Positions 1 to 7,858 of a stretch of 27,569 nucleotides of DNA are shown here, piece by piece. How positions within the stretch are numbered: position 1 is the first letter of the stretch; every line of letters begins with the position of its first letter. The translations under genes and the position numbers were made by a program. The DNA is from Simkania sp. Its GTDB lineage: Bacteria; Chlamydiota; Chlamydiia; Chlamydiales; Simkaniaceae. The notes below the pieces were generated by a model that did no database searches, was not told the DNA's origin, and was given only the letters and a program-made list of their open reading frames with translations. The stretch lies in the NCBI GenBank assembly GCA_028281425.1, contig JANQJX010000161.1, positions 1 through 27,569 of the forward strand, written 5' to 3'.

Positions 1-38
1 ATATAATTGGTAGTTAAATTAATTATAGGTTTTAACGC

Positions 39-1436
39 ATGTCCACTATAAATAAAATCAACTGTTATTCTACATTCCACCAACTAAAAAGAGACCCAAA
101 CTCCATCGATTTCGAAGCAAACAACAGCCGTCTAACAAATATTTTTAATACAACCATCTCCTTCTTATGGGATAAGACAAAATATGTAAGCTCTTACCTC
201 GCCCAATCTATCTTCTCAACAGGACCCCAATATATTATTCAAAATTTTGATAAAGCCCATCCCGCTTTTTATTTTCCTAGCTTTCGAAATCAAATATTTC
301 GAAATCAAAAAACAAATCAACAACAAGATCTCCAACAAATTTCCCGAAATCGATTAAAAGCCTATCAAGCATTTTTTAAAAAAGTGAAAACAACCGATGG
401 GCAAGCCATTTTAGACTGCTGTTTCATCAAAGCAAACAGTGTTAGAGAAACCCTGATAAAAAAGGGATGTCGATTCAGTTCAAAAGAAAAAAAACCTATT
501 TTAATCTTACCTAAAAACAAATCGAATTTCTATCAAATTTTAAGTGATCTTGGCATTAAAAATTCAGAGATTCATTCATACCCGATCAAAGATTCTAAAC
601 AAAAAGAGTCTTACATTTTCCTAAATTCAGAGACCGAAAAAAAAGAAAATGAGGTGATGGTTTTCACAACAGGTATAGGAATGTGCTATGAATTAGAAAA
701 AACTGAAATTCTTCGCCAGGCATTGTCAGGCAAAAATGTGTTGACTTATAACCCAAGAGGATATGCACGCTCGAGAGGAATCACAACTCCCCAAGGACTT
801 AAAACTGATGCTCAATCCATCGCCCAATATGTTCAAAAGAAATTAAAACCAGATTCTATCACTTTCTTTGGAGATTATAAGCAAGGAAGCCTTCTTGCTT
901 TTCATGGAACAGCATACATCTCATCGAAAATAAACTCACGTAACCTACTAAACTTTGTTCCTTCTGGATTTCTATCTACCACTTCTCAAAAAACAAAGCT
1001 GACTCTTAAACTTAGACACTCTTCTTTCGAAAGTAGATCGATTTTTTCTTCTGATAAACATGTTGATAGATATTCTAAGTATTATCCCGAAGAAATTTAT
1101 ATTGAAAAGACTGTATTGGACTACTCAGATAAATATCCCTTTCTTAAGAAACTTTTCTATCTATTAGGAAAAATTGCGAAAAAACTCATCACATACAAGT
1201 TGATTGACTATTTTGTCTTAAATATTTGTTTCAAAAGCCTCAAAAGAACATTCACTCATAACTACTACTTCCTTCCTCAACCAAACATAGATTTCATTGA
1301 AAAGCAGATTAACAGTTCCCCTTACGAACAAGAGAAAATAAAAAAATCATGGATACAATTTTTAGATTATTTTTCTCCTACTTTTTCTATTGAAGAGGCC
1401 AAAAAGATTCCTAACACTGTTGTGGGGATTCATTGA
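39..1436 (+). CDS. CHLPS-like (DUF818) alpha/beta-hydrolase-fold protein, probably inactive
   Basis: The protein has 465 aa. Its central part (about residues 205-310) reads like the core of the chlamydial CHLPS 43-kDa family, an alpha/beta-hydrolase relative of unknown function: a strand with FTTGIGMCYE, then NVLTYNPRGYARSRG, then TPQGLKTDAQSIAQYV, then the nucleophile-elbow position ITFFGDYKQGS. In active hydrolases the elbow is GxSxG (GHSLGG in CHLPS-like proteins); here the serine position is Tyr and the second Gly is Gln, so catalysis is doubtful. There is no clear signal peptide; the last 100 residues are basic and aromatic-rich. The ATG start has only a weak upstream AGG. The stop codon lies inside an IS200/IS605-like end, so the C-terminus may have been cut or changed by an insertion. 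The family call rests on motif order and is moderate; the CDS itself is well supported. Confidence 0.6.
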   Translation: MSTINKINCYSTFHQLKRDPNSIDFEANNSRLTNIFNTTISFLWDKTKYVSSYLAQSIFSTGPQYIIQNFDKAHPAFYFPSFRNQIFRNQKTNQQQDLQQISRNRLKAYQAFFKKVKTTDGQAILDCCFIKANSVRETLIKKGCRFSSKEKKPILILPKNKSNFYQILSDLGIKNSEIHSYPIKDSKQKESYIFLNSETEKKENEVMVFTTGIGMCYELEKTEILRQALSGKNVLTYNPRGYARSRGITTPQGLKTDAQSIAQYVQKKLKPDSITFFGDYKQGSLLAFHGTAYISSKINSRNLLNFVPSGFLSTTSQKTKLTLKLRHSSFESRSIFSSDKHVDRYSKYYPEEIYIEKTVLDYSDKYPFLKKLFYLLGKIAKKLITYKLIDYFVLNICFKSLKRTFTHNYYFLPQPNIDFIEKQINSSPYEQEKIKKSWIQFLDYFSPTFSIEEAKKIPNTVVGIH

Positions 1437-1486
1437 CATCCTCCTCTCCGTAAACGAAGAGGATTCCCTAGTGCTTGAACAGCACT
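1433..1486. mobile_element. Solo IS200/IS605-type terminal end (remnant)
   Basis: Read on the minus strand, 1467 to 1433 gives GGAATCCTCTTCG, then a short loop, then GGAGAGGAGGATGTCAA. This is the typical terminal hairpin of IS200/IS605 (TnpA/TnpB) elements. The stem is TCCTCT (1442-1447) with AGAGGA (1458-1463) plus two inner pairs. A second hairpin, AGTGCT/AGCACT, follows at 1470-1486. No tnpA or tnpB gene is present, so this is a remnant or a non-autonomous end. It overlaps the stop codon of the CHLPS-like gene. Confidence 0.5.
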
Positions 1487-1638
1487 CTGAAGGAAGAGGT
1501 TTTGCGCTCTATTTTTGATAAATAATTTTTTAATTAATTTTAAAAAAAATTTATTTTATATAAATTTTTGCTTTGTTTAATACAAAAAACAAGGATACTC
1601 ACACAAGTGATTGATACATAAAAGATTAAAATCAGTAA

Positions 1639-1665
1639 CAAGCACTCTCTATCTTAAACTGCTAA
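1639..1665. promoter_or_regulatory. CIRCE-like operator 1 (HrcA site)
   Basis: Left arm CAAGCACTC, a 9-base spacer, right arm AACTGCTAA. Each arm matches 7 of 9 positions of the CIRCE consensus TTAGCACTC-N9-GAGTGCTAA, with exact spacing. It lies just upstream of the -35 element of the hrcA promoter, where HrcA could repress the operon. Confidence 0.55.
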
Positions 1666-1671
1666 AAATGA

Positions 1672-1700
1672 TTGCGTGGTTTCATCCCATCTGTTATATT
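1672..1700 (+). promoter_or_regulatory. Probable sigma70-type promoter of hrcA-grpE-dnaK
   Basis: TTGCGT (1672-1677), a 17-base spacer and TATATT (1695-1700). Transcription would begin near 1707, between the two CIRCE-like sites and about 38 bases before the hrcA start codon. Confidence 0.55.
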
Positions 1701-1712
1701 AATGGAAGAAAT

Positions 1713-1739
1713 CTAGCAAACATGCAAAAAGAGTGCTAT
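1713..1739. promoter_or_regulatory. CIRCE-like operator 2 (HrcA site)
   Basis: Left arm CTAGCAAAC (6 of 9 consensus), exactly 9 bases, right arm GAGTGCTAT (8 of 9 consensus). It sits between the predicted transcription start and the hrcA ATG at 1745, so it would also lie in the mRNA leader and takes the place where a Shine-Dalgarno would be expected. Confidence 0.6.
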
Positions 1740-1744
1740 CTTTT

Positions 1745-2911
1745 ATGGTTCTCCTAAAAACCCCTAGGGAAGAAAAATCAAAAGCGATTCTTTTAGGAAT
1801 CACTGAGCTTTACCTGTTACATGGCAAGCCTATTGGATCCAACACGTTAAAAGAAAATGGGTTTAATCATATCAGCTCTGCAACGATTCGCAACTATTTT
1901 GCAAAACTTGAAGCTCAAGGCTTTTTAACCCAACAGCACACATCGGGAGGACGCATTCCAACCCCACTTGCTTATAAATTTTATGCCTCTTATCACATCG
2001 AAACAACCGCAACTAATATTCAAGATGTAAAAATTCTTAAAAAAGCGCTTCATCAAGATACAAAAGAAATTGCTCGCTACCTTGAACAGGCATCAGAGCT
2101 TTTAAGTCAAATCACCCAAAGCGCTGTTTTTTTATCTTCTCCCCGTTTTGATCAAGATCATATCGTTGAAATAAAACTTGTGAAGATCGACAATGATCGC
2201 TACTTATGTGTATTTATCACCGATTTCGGCCTTATCCAAACCGAAGTTCTCTATGCTAAAAAAAATCTTAGTCGTTTTTCATTAAAACGGATCGAACATT
2301 ATTTTCATTTTCGGATGACGGGAATGGATCCCCCCCAACTAAATCAAGAGGAAGAGGAAACCGCCTTAGCCTTTTACAGGGAAATTTTGCTTCGATATGT
2401 TATCAATGACTCCAACTTCAGTAAAGAAGATATCTATAAAACAGGGTTTTCAAAACTCCTTCAATTTTCCGAATTTCAAGATACCACTGTGTTAGCAACG
2501 GGAATTTCTCTTTTCGAAAACACCTCTTACATACGCAAGCTACTTCAAGAATGCATGAATGCTAAAGATCTGCGCTTTTGGATTGGCAATGACCTAGAAA
2601 AAGGGGGGGCTTATATAAGTGTGATTGCTTTTCCTTACTTTATTCATAGTAAGCCAGTTGGCTCTGTAGCTCTGCTTGTTCCTATACGCACATCTTATCC
2701 TAAACTCTTTGGTTTGTTACGCACTTTTTCATCTATTTTAAGTCAAACACTCACACGCAATTTATATAAATATAAGATCACTTATCGTAAGCCCCAATCC
2801 AAACAGATTGATTTAAAAAAATCTGATCTTCTTTATCTAAGCCAATCTGATCATTTGCTTTTGGAAGATCAAAGTTTAAGGAGAACACATGGAAAAGCAA
2901 AATCAAGATGA
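1745..2911 (+). CDS. hrcA: Heat-inducible transcription repressor HrcA
   Basis: HrcA represses the dnaK (and usually groE) heat-shock operons by binding CIRCE. The N-terminal winged helix (about residues 5-80) shows the family signatures LLHGKPIGSNTLKENG, SSATIRNYFAKLEAQGFL and HTSGGRIPTPLAYKFY, followed by the long HrcA dimer/GAF-like region. The C-terminus carries a basic extension (from about RNLYKYKITYRK to the end); a C-terminal tail is a known trait of chlamydial HrcA, reported to modulate DNA binding. The ATG at 1745 is preferred (388 aa); an in-frame GTG at 1733 lies inside the CIRCE-like site and is a poorer start. The gene overlaps grpE by 23 bases, so the two are co-transcribed, and operators immediately upstream imply autoregulation. 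Confidence 0.93.
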   Translation: MVLLKTPREEKSKAILLGITELYLLHGKPIGSNTLKENGFNHISSATIRNYFAKLEAQGFLTQQHTSGGRIPTPLAYKFYASYHIETTATNIQDVKILKKALHQDTKEIARYLEQASELLSQITQSAVFLSSPRFDQDHIVEIKLVKIDNDRYLCVFITDFGLIQTEVLYAKKNLSRFSLKRIEHYFHFRMTGMDPPQLNQEEEETALAFYREILLRYVINDSNFSKEDIYKTGFSKLLQFSEFQDTTVLATGISLFENTSYIRKLLQECMNAKDLRFWIGNDLEKGGAYISVIAFPYFIHSKPVGSVALLVPIRTSYPKLFGLLRTFSSILSQTLTRNLYKYKITYRKPQSKQIDLKKSDLLYLSQSDHLLLEDQSLRRTHGKAKSR

Positions 2912-3491
2912 AAAACAAAATCAAGATGAAGATCCCATCGCTTTTGAAGAGGAAAAAGAGAGCTCCCCACTCCCTACTCCAGAAGAGCTTGAGTTGCAAC
3001 TACGCTCTCAACAAGAAAAAAATCTGCTCCTTCTTGCCGAAATGGAAAATACAAGAAAACGGATGAAAAAAGATAAACATGAAACAACCCGTTTTGCTGT
3101 AGAAAATGTAATTGCAGAGTTTTTAAACCCTTTAGATAATTTCGAAAATGCTCTTAGCTTTGCAAGCCAAGCATCTGAAGAAATTCAAAATTGGGCAAAA
3201 GGTTTTGATATGATCCTCAATCAGTTTAAAACGATTTTATCTGATCATAACATCCACGTTTTCCAATCAAAAGGAAATCTTTTTGATCCCCATCTTCATG
3301 AGGTCATTGAGGTCGAAGTGACTGAAAAACATCAAGAAGGAACTATTATTCAAGAGTTTGCACCTGGTTATAAGTGTGGAGATCATAGAACTCTTCGTCC
3401 AGCTAAGGTAAAAGTGACTAAACACCCTGAAAAAGAGGACGAAGCAAAAAACATGATAAAAGAAGAAACACAGTTAGAAGGAGAAAAATAA
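2889..3491 (+). CDS. grpE: GrpE, nucleotide exchange factor of DnaK
   Basis: GrpE releases ADP from DnaK and is needed for the chaperone cycle. The 200-aa protein has the usual charged, disordered N-terminus (about 1-35), a long coiled coil (about 36-90, with ENTRKRMKKDKHETTRFAVENVI) and the C-terminal beta domain with the family signature VFQSKGNLFDPHLHEVIEV and GYKCGDHRTLRPAKVKV. The ATG at 2889 follows AAGGAG at 2878-2883 and lies inside the end of hrcA, giving translational coupling. Only 2 bases separate its stop from the dnaK start. The order hrcA-grpE-dnaK is the standard chlamydial arrangement (CT394-CT396 in C. trachomatis). The C-terminal tail after KVKVTK is acidic and variable. 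Confidence 0.95.
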   Translation: MEKQNQDEKQNQDEDPIAFEEEKESSPLPTPEELELQLRSQQEKNLLLLAEMENTRKRMKKDKHETTRFAVENVIAEFLNPLDNFENALSFASQASEEIQNWAKGFDMILNQFKTILSDHNIHVFQSKGNLFDPHLHEVIEVEVTEKHQEGTIIQEFAPGYKCGDHRTLRPAKVKVTKHPEKEDEAKNMIKEETQLEGEK

Positions 3492-3493
3492 AC

Positions 3494-5440
3494 ATGGCTC
3501 AGAAAAAAAGCAAAATCATTGGAATTGACCTTGGGACAACCAATTCTTGTATTGCTATCATGGAAGGTGGCGATGCAAAAGTGATCGCAAATATTGAGGG
3601 AACACGGACAACCCCTTCTCTTGTCTCTTATAAAGATGGAGAGCGTCTTGTAGGAATCCCTGCTAAACGTCAAGCAGTTACAAACCCCGAGAAAACTCTT
3701 TTCTCAACAAAACGTTTTATAGGACGCAAACAAACAGAAGTCTCCGAAGAAATTAAAACTGTTCCTTATAAAGTCATCGCAAACGAGAATGGGGATGCCG
3801 TCTTTGAAATCGAAGGAAAAATTATCTCTCCAGAAGAAGTAGGGGCCCAAGTCTTAATTAAAATGAAAGAAACGGCTGAAGCATATCTCGGAGAAAAAGT
3901 CACAGAAGCAGTCATTACTGTCCCTGCTTATTTCAATGATTCTCAGAGACAATCTACAAAAGATGCGGGAAAAATCGCCGGATTAGATGTCAAGCGTATC
4001 ATTCCCGAACCCACAGCAGCAGCTCTTGCTTATGGTCTCGATAAAGGAAGTGACAAAAAAATTGCTGTTTTCGACCTAGGAGGAGGAACTTTTGACATCT
4101 CCATTTTAGAAATTGGTGATGGCGTTTTTGAAGTCCTTGCAACTAATGGAGACACTCATCTTGGAGGAGATGATTTTGATAATGTGATCATCCAATGGTT
4201 ACTCAGCGAATTTAAAAAAGAACATGGCATTGATCTATCCAAAGATAAAATGGCTCTTCAACGCATCAAAGATGCAGCTGAAAAAGCAAAAATTGAGCTC
4301 TCAGGAACCCAACAAACAGAAATCAATCAGCCCTTTATTACAATGGATGCAAGCGGACCTAAGCATCTCTCTCTAACCTTAACCCGTTCAAAATTTGAAC
4401 AACTCGCAAGTGCGCTTATCGAAAGATGTGTGACCCCTTGTTTAAACGCTATAAAAGATGCCAATATCTCTAAAGACCAAATTGATGATATCTTGCTTGT
4501 CGGTGGAATGACTCGTATGCCAGCTGCTCAAGAAAAAGTCAAAGAAATCTTTGGGAAAGACCCTCATAAAGGGGTGAATCCTGACGAAGTTGTTGCAACA
4601 GGAGCTGCTATTCAAGCAGGCGTCTTAGCTGGAGATGTGAAAGATGTTTTACTCTTAGATGTGATTCCGCTGACTCTTGGAATTGAAACCTACGGAGGAA
4701 TCATGACTCCGCTAGTAGAAAGAAATACAACAATTCCAACACAAAAAAAGCAAATTTTCTCAACAGCTGCTGACAACCAACCTGCTGTGACTATCGTCGT
4801 CTTGCAAGGAGAGAGAAAAATGGCAAAAGACAACAAAGAAATTGGCCGTTTTGATCTGACAGAAATTCCTCCTGCACCTAGAGGAACGCCTCAAATCGAA
4901 GTGAGTTTTGATCTTGATGCTGATGGGATTCTCCATGTCTCAGCAAAAGACCTGGGAAGTGGTAAAGAGCAAAAAATTCGGATTGAAGCCAAATCAGGCC
5001 TTTCTGAACATGAAATCAATCGGATGGTCAAAGATGCTGAAGACCACGCTGAAGAAGATAAAAAGCGTAAAGAAGTTGTCGAAACCAAAAATAAGGCAGA
5101 CACCCTTCTTTTTCAAGCAGAAAAAGCGCTTAAAGACTATAAAGATAAACTTCCCAAACAATTAATGGATGAAATTCAAGCAAAAGTCGCTAAACTCAAA
5201 AAAACGCTTGAATCAAATGATATCGAAGCCATTAAAAATGAGACCCATGCTCTTGAGTCTCATATCCAAAAAATTGGAGAAGAAATACAAAAACAAGCAC
5301 AGCAACAAGGCCCTTCTTCTCAGCAGAAATCTGGAGGAGCTACATCTTCTCACCAAGAAAATAAAGAGCAAGAGAAAAAAGAAAAAGAGGAAAATATTGA
5401 AGAAGCTGAAATTGAAATCTTAGACGATGAAAAAAAATAA
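3494..5440 (+). CDS. dnaK: Chaperone protein DnaK (Hsp70)
   Basis: DnaK is the ATP-dependent Hsp70 chaperone, working with DnaJ and GrpE in the cytoplasm. The 648-aa protein is of normal length. Visible Hsp70 signatures are IGIDLGTTNSCIAIMEGG near the N-terminus, the AYFNDSQRQSTKDAGKIAGL segment, IIPEPTAAALAYGL, DLGGGTFDISIL, and the interdomain linker VLLLDVIPLTLGIETYGG. The substrate-binding domain and helical lid follow, with a Gln/Ser-rich stretch and an acidic end (EEAEIEILDDEKK) resembling the EEVD-like DnaK tails. The ATG follows AGAAGGAG a few bases upstream. It is the last gene of the hrcA-grpE-dnaK operon and is presumably controlled by the CIRCE-like sites at 1639-1739. A hairpin lies 50 bases downstream. 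Confidence 0.98.
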   Translation: MAQKKSKIIGIDLGTTNSCIAIMEGGDAKVIANIEGTRTTPSLVSYKDGERLVGIPAKRQAVTNPEKTLFSTKRFIGRKQTEVSEEIKTVPYKVIANENGDAVFEIEGKIISPEEVGAQVLIKMKETAEAYLGEKVTEAVITVPAYFNDSQRQSTKDAGKIAGLDVKRIIPEPTAAALAYGLDKGSDKKIAVFDLGGGTFDISILEIGDGVFEVLATNGDTHLGGDDFDNVIIQWLLSEFKKEHGIDLSKDKMALQRIKDAAEKAKIELSGTQQTEINQPFITMDASGPKHLSLTLTRSKFEQLASALIERCVTPCLNAIKDANISKDQIDDILLVGGMTRMPAAQEKVKEIFGKDPHKGVNPDEVVATGAAIQAGVLAGDVKDVLLLDVIPLTLGIETYGGIMTPLVERNTTIPTQKKQIFSTAADNQPAVTIVVLQGERKMAKDNKEIGRFDLTEIPPAPRGTPQIEVSFDLDADGILHVSAKDLGSGKEQKIRIEAKSGLSEHEINRMVKDAEDHAEEDKKRKEVVETKNKADTLLFQAEKALKDYKDKLPKQLMDEIQAKVAKLKKTLESNDIEAIKNETHALESHIQKIGEEIQKQAQQQGPSSQQKSGGATSSHQENKEQEKKEKEENIEEAEIEILDDEKK

Positions 5441-5444
5441 GCTC

Positions 5445-5520
5445 TAGCCCCTATTTCGCATGCCACCTCTTTCGAAAAGGCAGATGGGTTGTTTTTCGAG
5501 ACATTAAGAAATTCTCGAAA
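5445..5520. repeat. Single copy of the terminal-repeat family found in inverted pairs at 7.4-7.8 kb
   Basis: From TAGCCCCTATTTCGC through CCTCTTTCGAAAAGGC to TTAAGAAATTCTCGAA, this stretch lines up almost base by base with both ends of the element at 7399-7830. Only one end is present here, just after dnaK, so it is a solo end or a relic. It contains the hairpin annotated separately. Confidence 0.5.
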
Positions 5521-5524
5521 AACA
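5490..5524 (+). terminator. Strong hairpin downstream of dnaK
   Basis: Perfect 12-bp stem TGTTTTTCGAGA (5490-5501) with TCTCGAAAAACA (5513-5524) and an 11-base loop. It could end the hrcA operon, although no U-tract follows directly; it also belongs to the repeat end at 5445-5520. Confidence 0.4.
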
Positions 5525-5531
5525 GCCTTTG

Positions 5532-7078
5532 ATGTTTTTTAACACAAAAAATAAAATCAATGTTAAAATTTCCTTCAAAAAGTTGCTTATGATTTCCTTA
5601 AAATCAACCCCAAATCTTTTTTGGGAACATAGTTTTTCCCATAATATTTACCATCCTCCTTTTTATTACCTTAAAAGGCTCATCTATCAAATGGCACCAA
5701 ACCATTTTCTCAATTATATCCATATCTATTTTAAAAAATCTATATTCATTTGTAGCAATCAGTTTTCTTTTTGGATAGAAACGCACCATATTGATTTTTT
5801 AAATCCTGGCTATTTTTCAGACAAGATAAAAAAAATCGTGGCTATTTTTCTATCTCTATTTCAAGTTGTTACCCCAATACCCCCTCAGGATCTTTTTACT
5901 GATCTAGAACCGATAGGCAACTCAAAACCGATAGGCAACTCAAAACCGGTAGGCAACTCAAACCGATAGGCAATTTAGGCTTTGCTCACCATATCCCCAA
6001 AATACCTGAGAAACCTCCTATTGGAATCGTCAATCAAAATGGAAATGATTGTTTTCTCATTGCACTGTTGCAACTCCTTATAAATCACCCCTTCCTTAGG
6101 CACAATATTATTGAAAAGCTCCCCTCACCCCAATTTACAAACATAAAAAACTTTGCAAACAGATATCTTACGCAACAAAAACAAAAAAATGATTCTTCTA
6201 TTAACGGAAGCCGTGCTTGCCGAAACGATATAAACATGCAAACATTCTTCCAAGAAGATGCGCGTGAAGCTTTTGATGCTATCTTAAAGCCTTTTACCAC
6301 TGCTATAGAAGCACAAAACAAACAAAAACCCTTAAGTCCAGACAATTTTAAAATCAATCCCGAAAATGGAATCCATTCTTTGAATCCACTAACCTTTTGG
6401 ATTCAAACAGAAAGAAAATTTGACATTTCCTCTATCGATCCTTCTTTATTAGAAAACGAATTTGATGAGGAAGGATGGCAAAAAGAAAAACACTATCAAC
6501 CTTGTATGATTTTACCTCTTAGTCTTCAAAACACGGAAAATATTTCTTTTGAAAGTGCTTTAAACGAATGGCATAACGGAAGAAAGGGAGGAGATCCGAT
6601 TAAAAAAAACGGAGTTTCTTTATCCTTGGAACAAGAAAAAAATTCCTTTTGCTCACTTCCAAAACATCTCTTTTTCCAATGCAAACGCTTTTCTTCTAAT
6701 CCAAATAATCACAGTGAAATAAATAAAATCACTCGGATTGTTGATATCAAAAAAGAATTTACCATTCCTGGAAAATATGTCAAAACAAACCAAAACGGTT
6801 TATACTCGATTAAGGGAGTGATCAATCACATAGGAAATCATCCTGATTTTGGCCATTATACAACCTGTATTAACACCCAAAAAGGCAATTTTTTATGTAA
6901 TGATGAAATAATAATTAAACTAAATGAAAAAACCGCTCAAGATTGTCTAGAAAATTCTTATCTGATTTATGCCGAACTCAAGCATGAAATTTCAACAACT
7001 CAGCTACAATCATCTATTCAAAATCGAAAGTTACAAATAACAGAAAGAGAACTACACCTTACTCAAAGCATCTTATAA
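5532..7078 (+). pseudogene. USP-family (peptidase C19) deubiquitinase, frameshifted
   Basis: The gene reads in one frame from the ATG at 5532 to a TAG ending at 5969, and in a second frame from 5903 to 7078. Restoring one A at 5960/5961 joins both parts. The second part is a ubiquitin-specific protease: the Cys box GIVNQNGNDCFLIALLQLL (catalytic Cys at 6050-6052, upstream of any in-frame ATG), the segment LPKHLFFQCKRFSS, and the His box YSIKGVINHIGNHPDFGHY (His at 6854-6856) followed by CNDE (Asp at 6902-6904). All three catalytic positions are kept, so the damage looks recent or the frame change may be recoverable. The first part (about 125 aa) is unrecognised, aromatic and basic, with one possible membrane-like segment (IVAIFLSLFQVV) before the repeat. 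USPs are eukaryotic; in an intracellular bacterium one would act on host ubiquitin conjugates as a secreted effector. No Shine-Dalgarno is obvious; in-frame ATGs near 5560 and 5589 are alternatives. Confidence 0.75.
5907..5978 (+). repeat. 18-bp tandem repeat, four units, encoding (K)PIGNS; last unit one base short
   Basis: Units with consensus AAACCGATAGGCAACTCA begin at 5907, 5925, 5943 and 5961. Units 2 and 3 are preceded by CTC and four As; the fourth has only three As. That missing base causes the frameshift between the two halves of the USP gene. Unit 3 has a GATAGG to GGTAGG change. Confidence 0.85.
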
Positions 7079-7182
7079 GCTTTTCTTAGATATGTTGATG
7101 ACGATTGCCCTCCTTCCATTGTTCCATCTGCCCTGCAAAGCAGAGCATGTGAATTTTTTAGAGTAGACACGCGAAATGCAAG

Positions 7183-7202
7183 CTAAGGTGGATCCACCTT
7201 AG
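7183..7202. repeat. Perfect 20-bp palindrome downstream of the USP gene
   Basis: CTAAGGTGGATCCACCTTAG is its own reverse complement. It may act as a terminator stem or be a repeat core; no T-run follows. Confidence 0.5.
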
Positions 7203-7309
7203 TTCGGTGCTCATCTCATATCTACACTTATTCAAAAAGCCGGTGCCGCGAAATAGGTGGCAATCCAAGATTGTCGTGTAGAATTAGGGATGATTCTTTG
7301 ACCAAGGTT

Positions 7310-7350
7310 AAAGGGACAGTGCCCCTTAAAATTAGGGGATTTGTCCCTTT
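7310..7350. repeat. REP-like hairpin (AAAGGGACA ... TGTCCCTTT)
   Basis: Arms AAAGGGACA (7310-7318) and TGTCCCTTT (7342-7350) enclose a second stem CCCCT/AGGGG. It is immediately followed by a degenerate form (about 7355-7379, CCACCAAAGG ... GGAAACCC) of the GC-rich repeat found again near 11.4 and 13.55 kb. No protein is encoded here. The remaining bases of 7079-7398 hold another diverged repeat end (GCGAAATAGGTGGCAATCC near 7248) and nothing else I recognise. Confidence 0.5.
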
Positions 7351-7398
7351 CCCTCCACCAAAGGCCCTCCGGAAACCCAGGGATGCATCGAATAAATC

Positions 7399-7830
7399 TA
7401 GCCCGTATTTTACGCCAACTCTTTTGAAAAGGCATGCTTGAGTGTTTTTTGAAGCCTAAGAAATTTTCGAATGGATAAGTTTGCAGCTTAACTTAAAAGA
7501 ATTCATTAGGGGCCTGCCTTGAACTGAAAAATTGTTCGGATCCCTTGAGATTTTTTTCGAAAATTGTGAAAGCTGAAAATTCATACACTCTTGAGAGCAA
7601 AAGGAGTAGATTTGCTTTTTTGGACATGCTAGAAAAAATCTCTTTGTGCTAAGATTTGGGCTAACCCTGTTTTGCATCCCTTCTCTGAAAAATCTACATG
7701 CTCTGTTTTGCTGGGATATCCAAAATTCTTTTAGGTGAGCTTGCAAGCTTATCCATTCGGGAATTTCTTAAGTTTCGAAAAACACTCAAGCATGCCTTTT
7801 CAAAAGAGGTAGCAAGCGAAATAGGGGCTA
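7399..7830. mobile_element. MITE-like palindromic element with ends of about 90 bp in inverted orientation
   Basis: The left end (7399 to about 7490) and the reverse complement of the right end (about 7738-7830) share TAGCCC, CTCTTTTGAAAAGGCATGC, TTGAGTGTTTTT, TAAGAAATT and CGAATGGATAAG in the same order. The roughly 250-base centre has no convincing gene and contains a segment (about 7509-7600) related to the small insertion at 12948-13107, with shared ATTTTTTTCGAAAATTGTGAAAG and ACTCTTGAG. It ends 28 bases before the leucine dehydrogenase start and could affect its transcription. Confidence 0.65.
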
Positions 7831-7858
7831 ATTTAAAGCTTTAGATCACGGAGGATAA

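Noticed and set aside
5907..5978. CRISPR-like array
   Set aside because: The 18-bp units are directly adjacent with no spacers and encode a peptide repeat within a gene.
7232..7746. Two minus-strand open frames of 67 and 96 codons in the repeat region
   Set aside because: They run through inverted-repeat ends and palindromes, have no ribosome-binding site, and are explained as chance frames in the element at 7399-7830.
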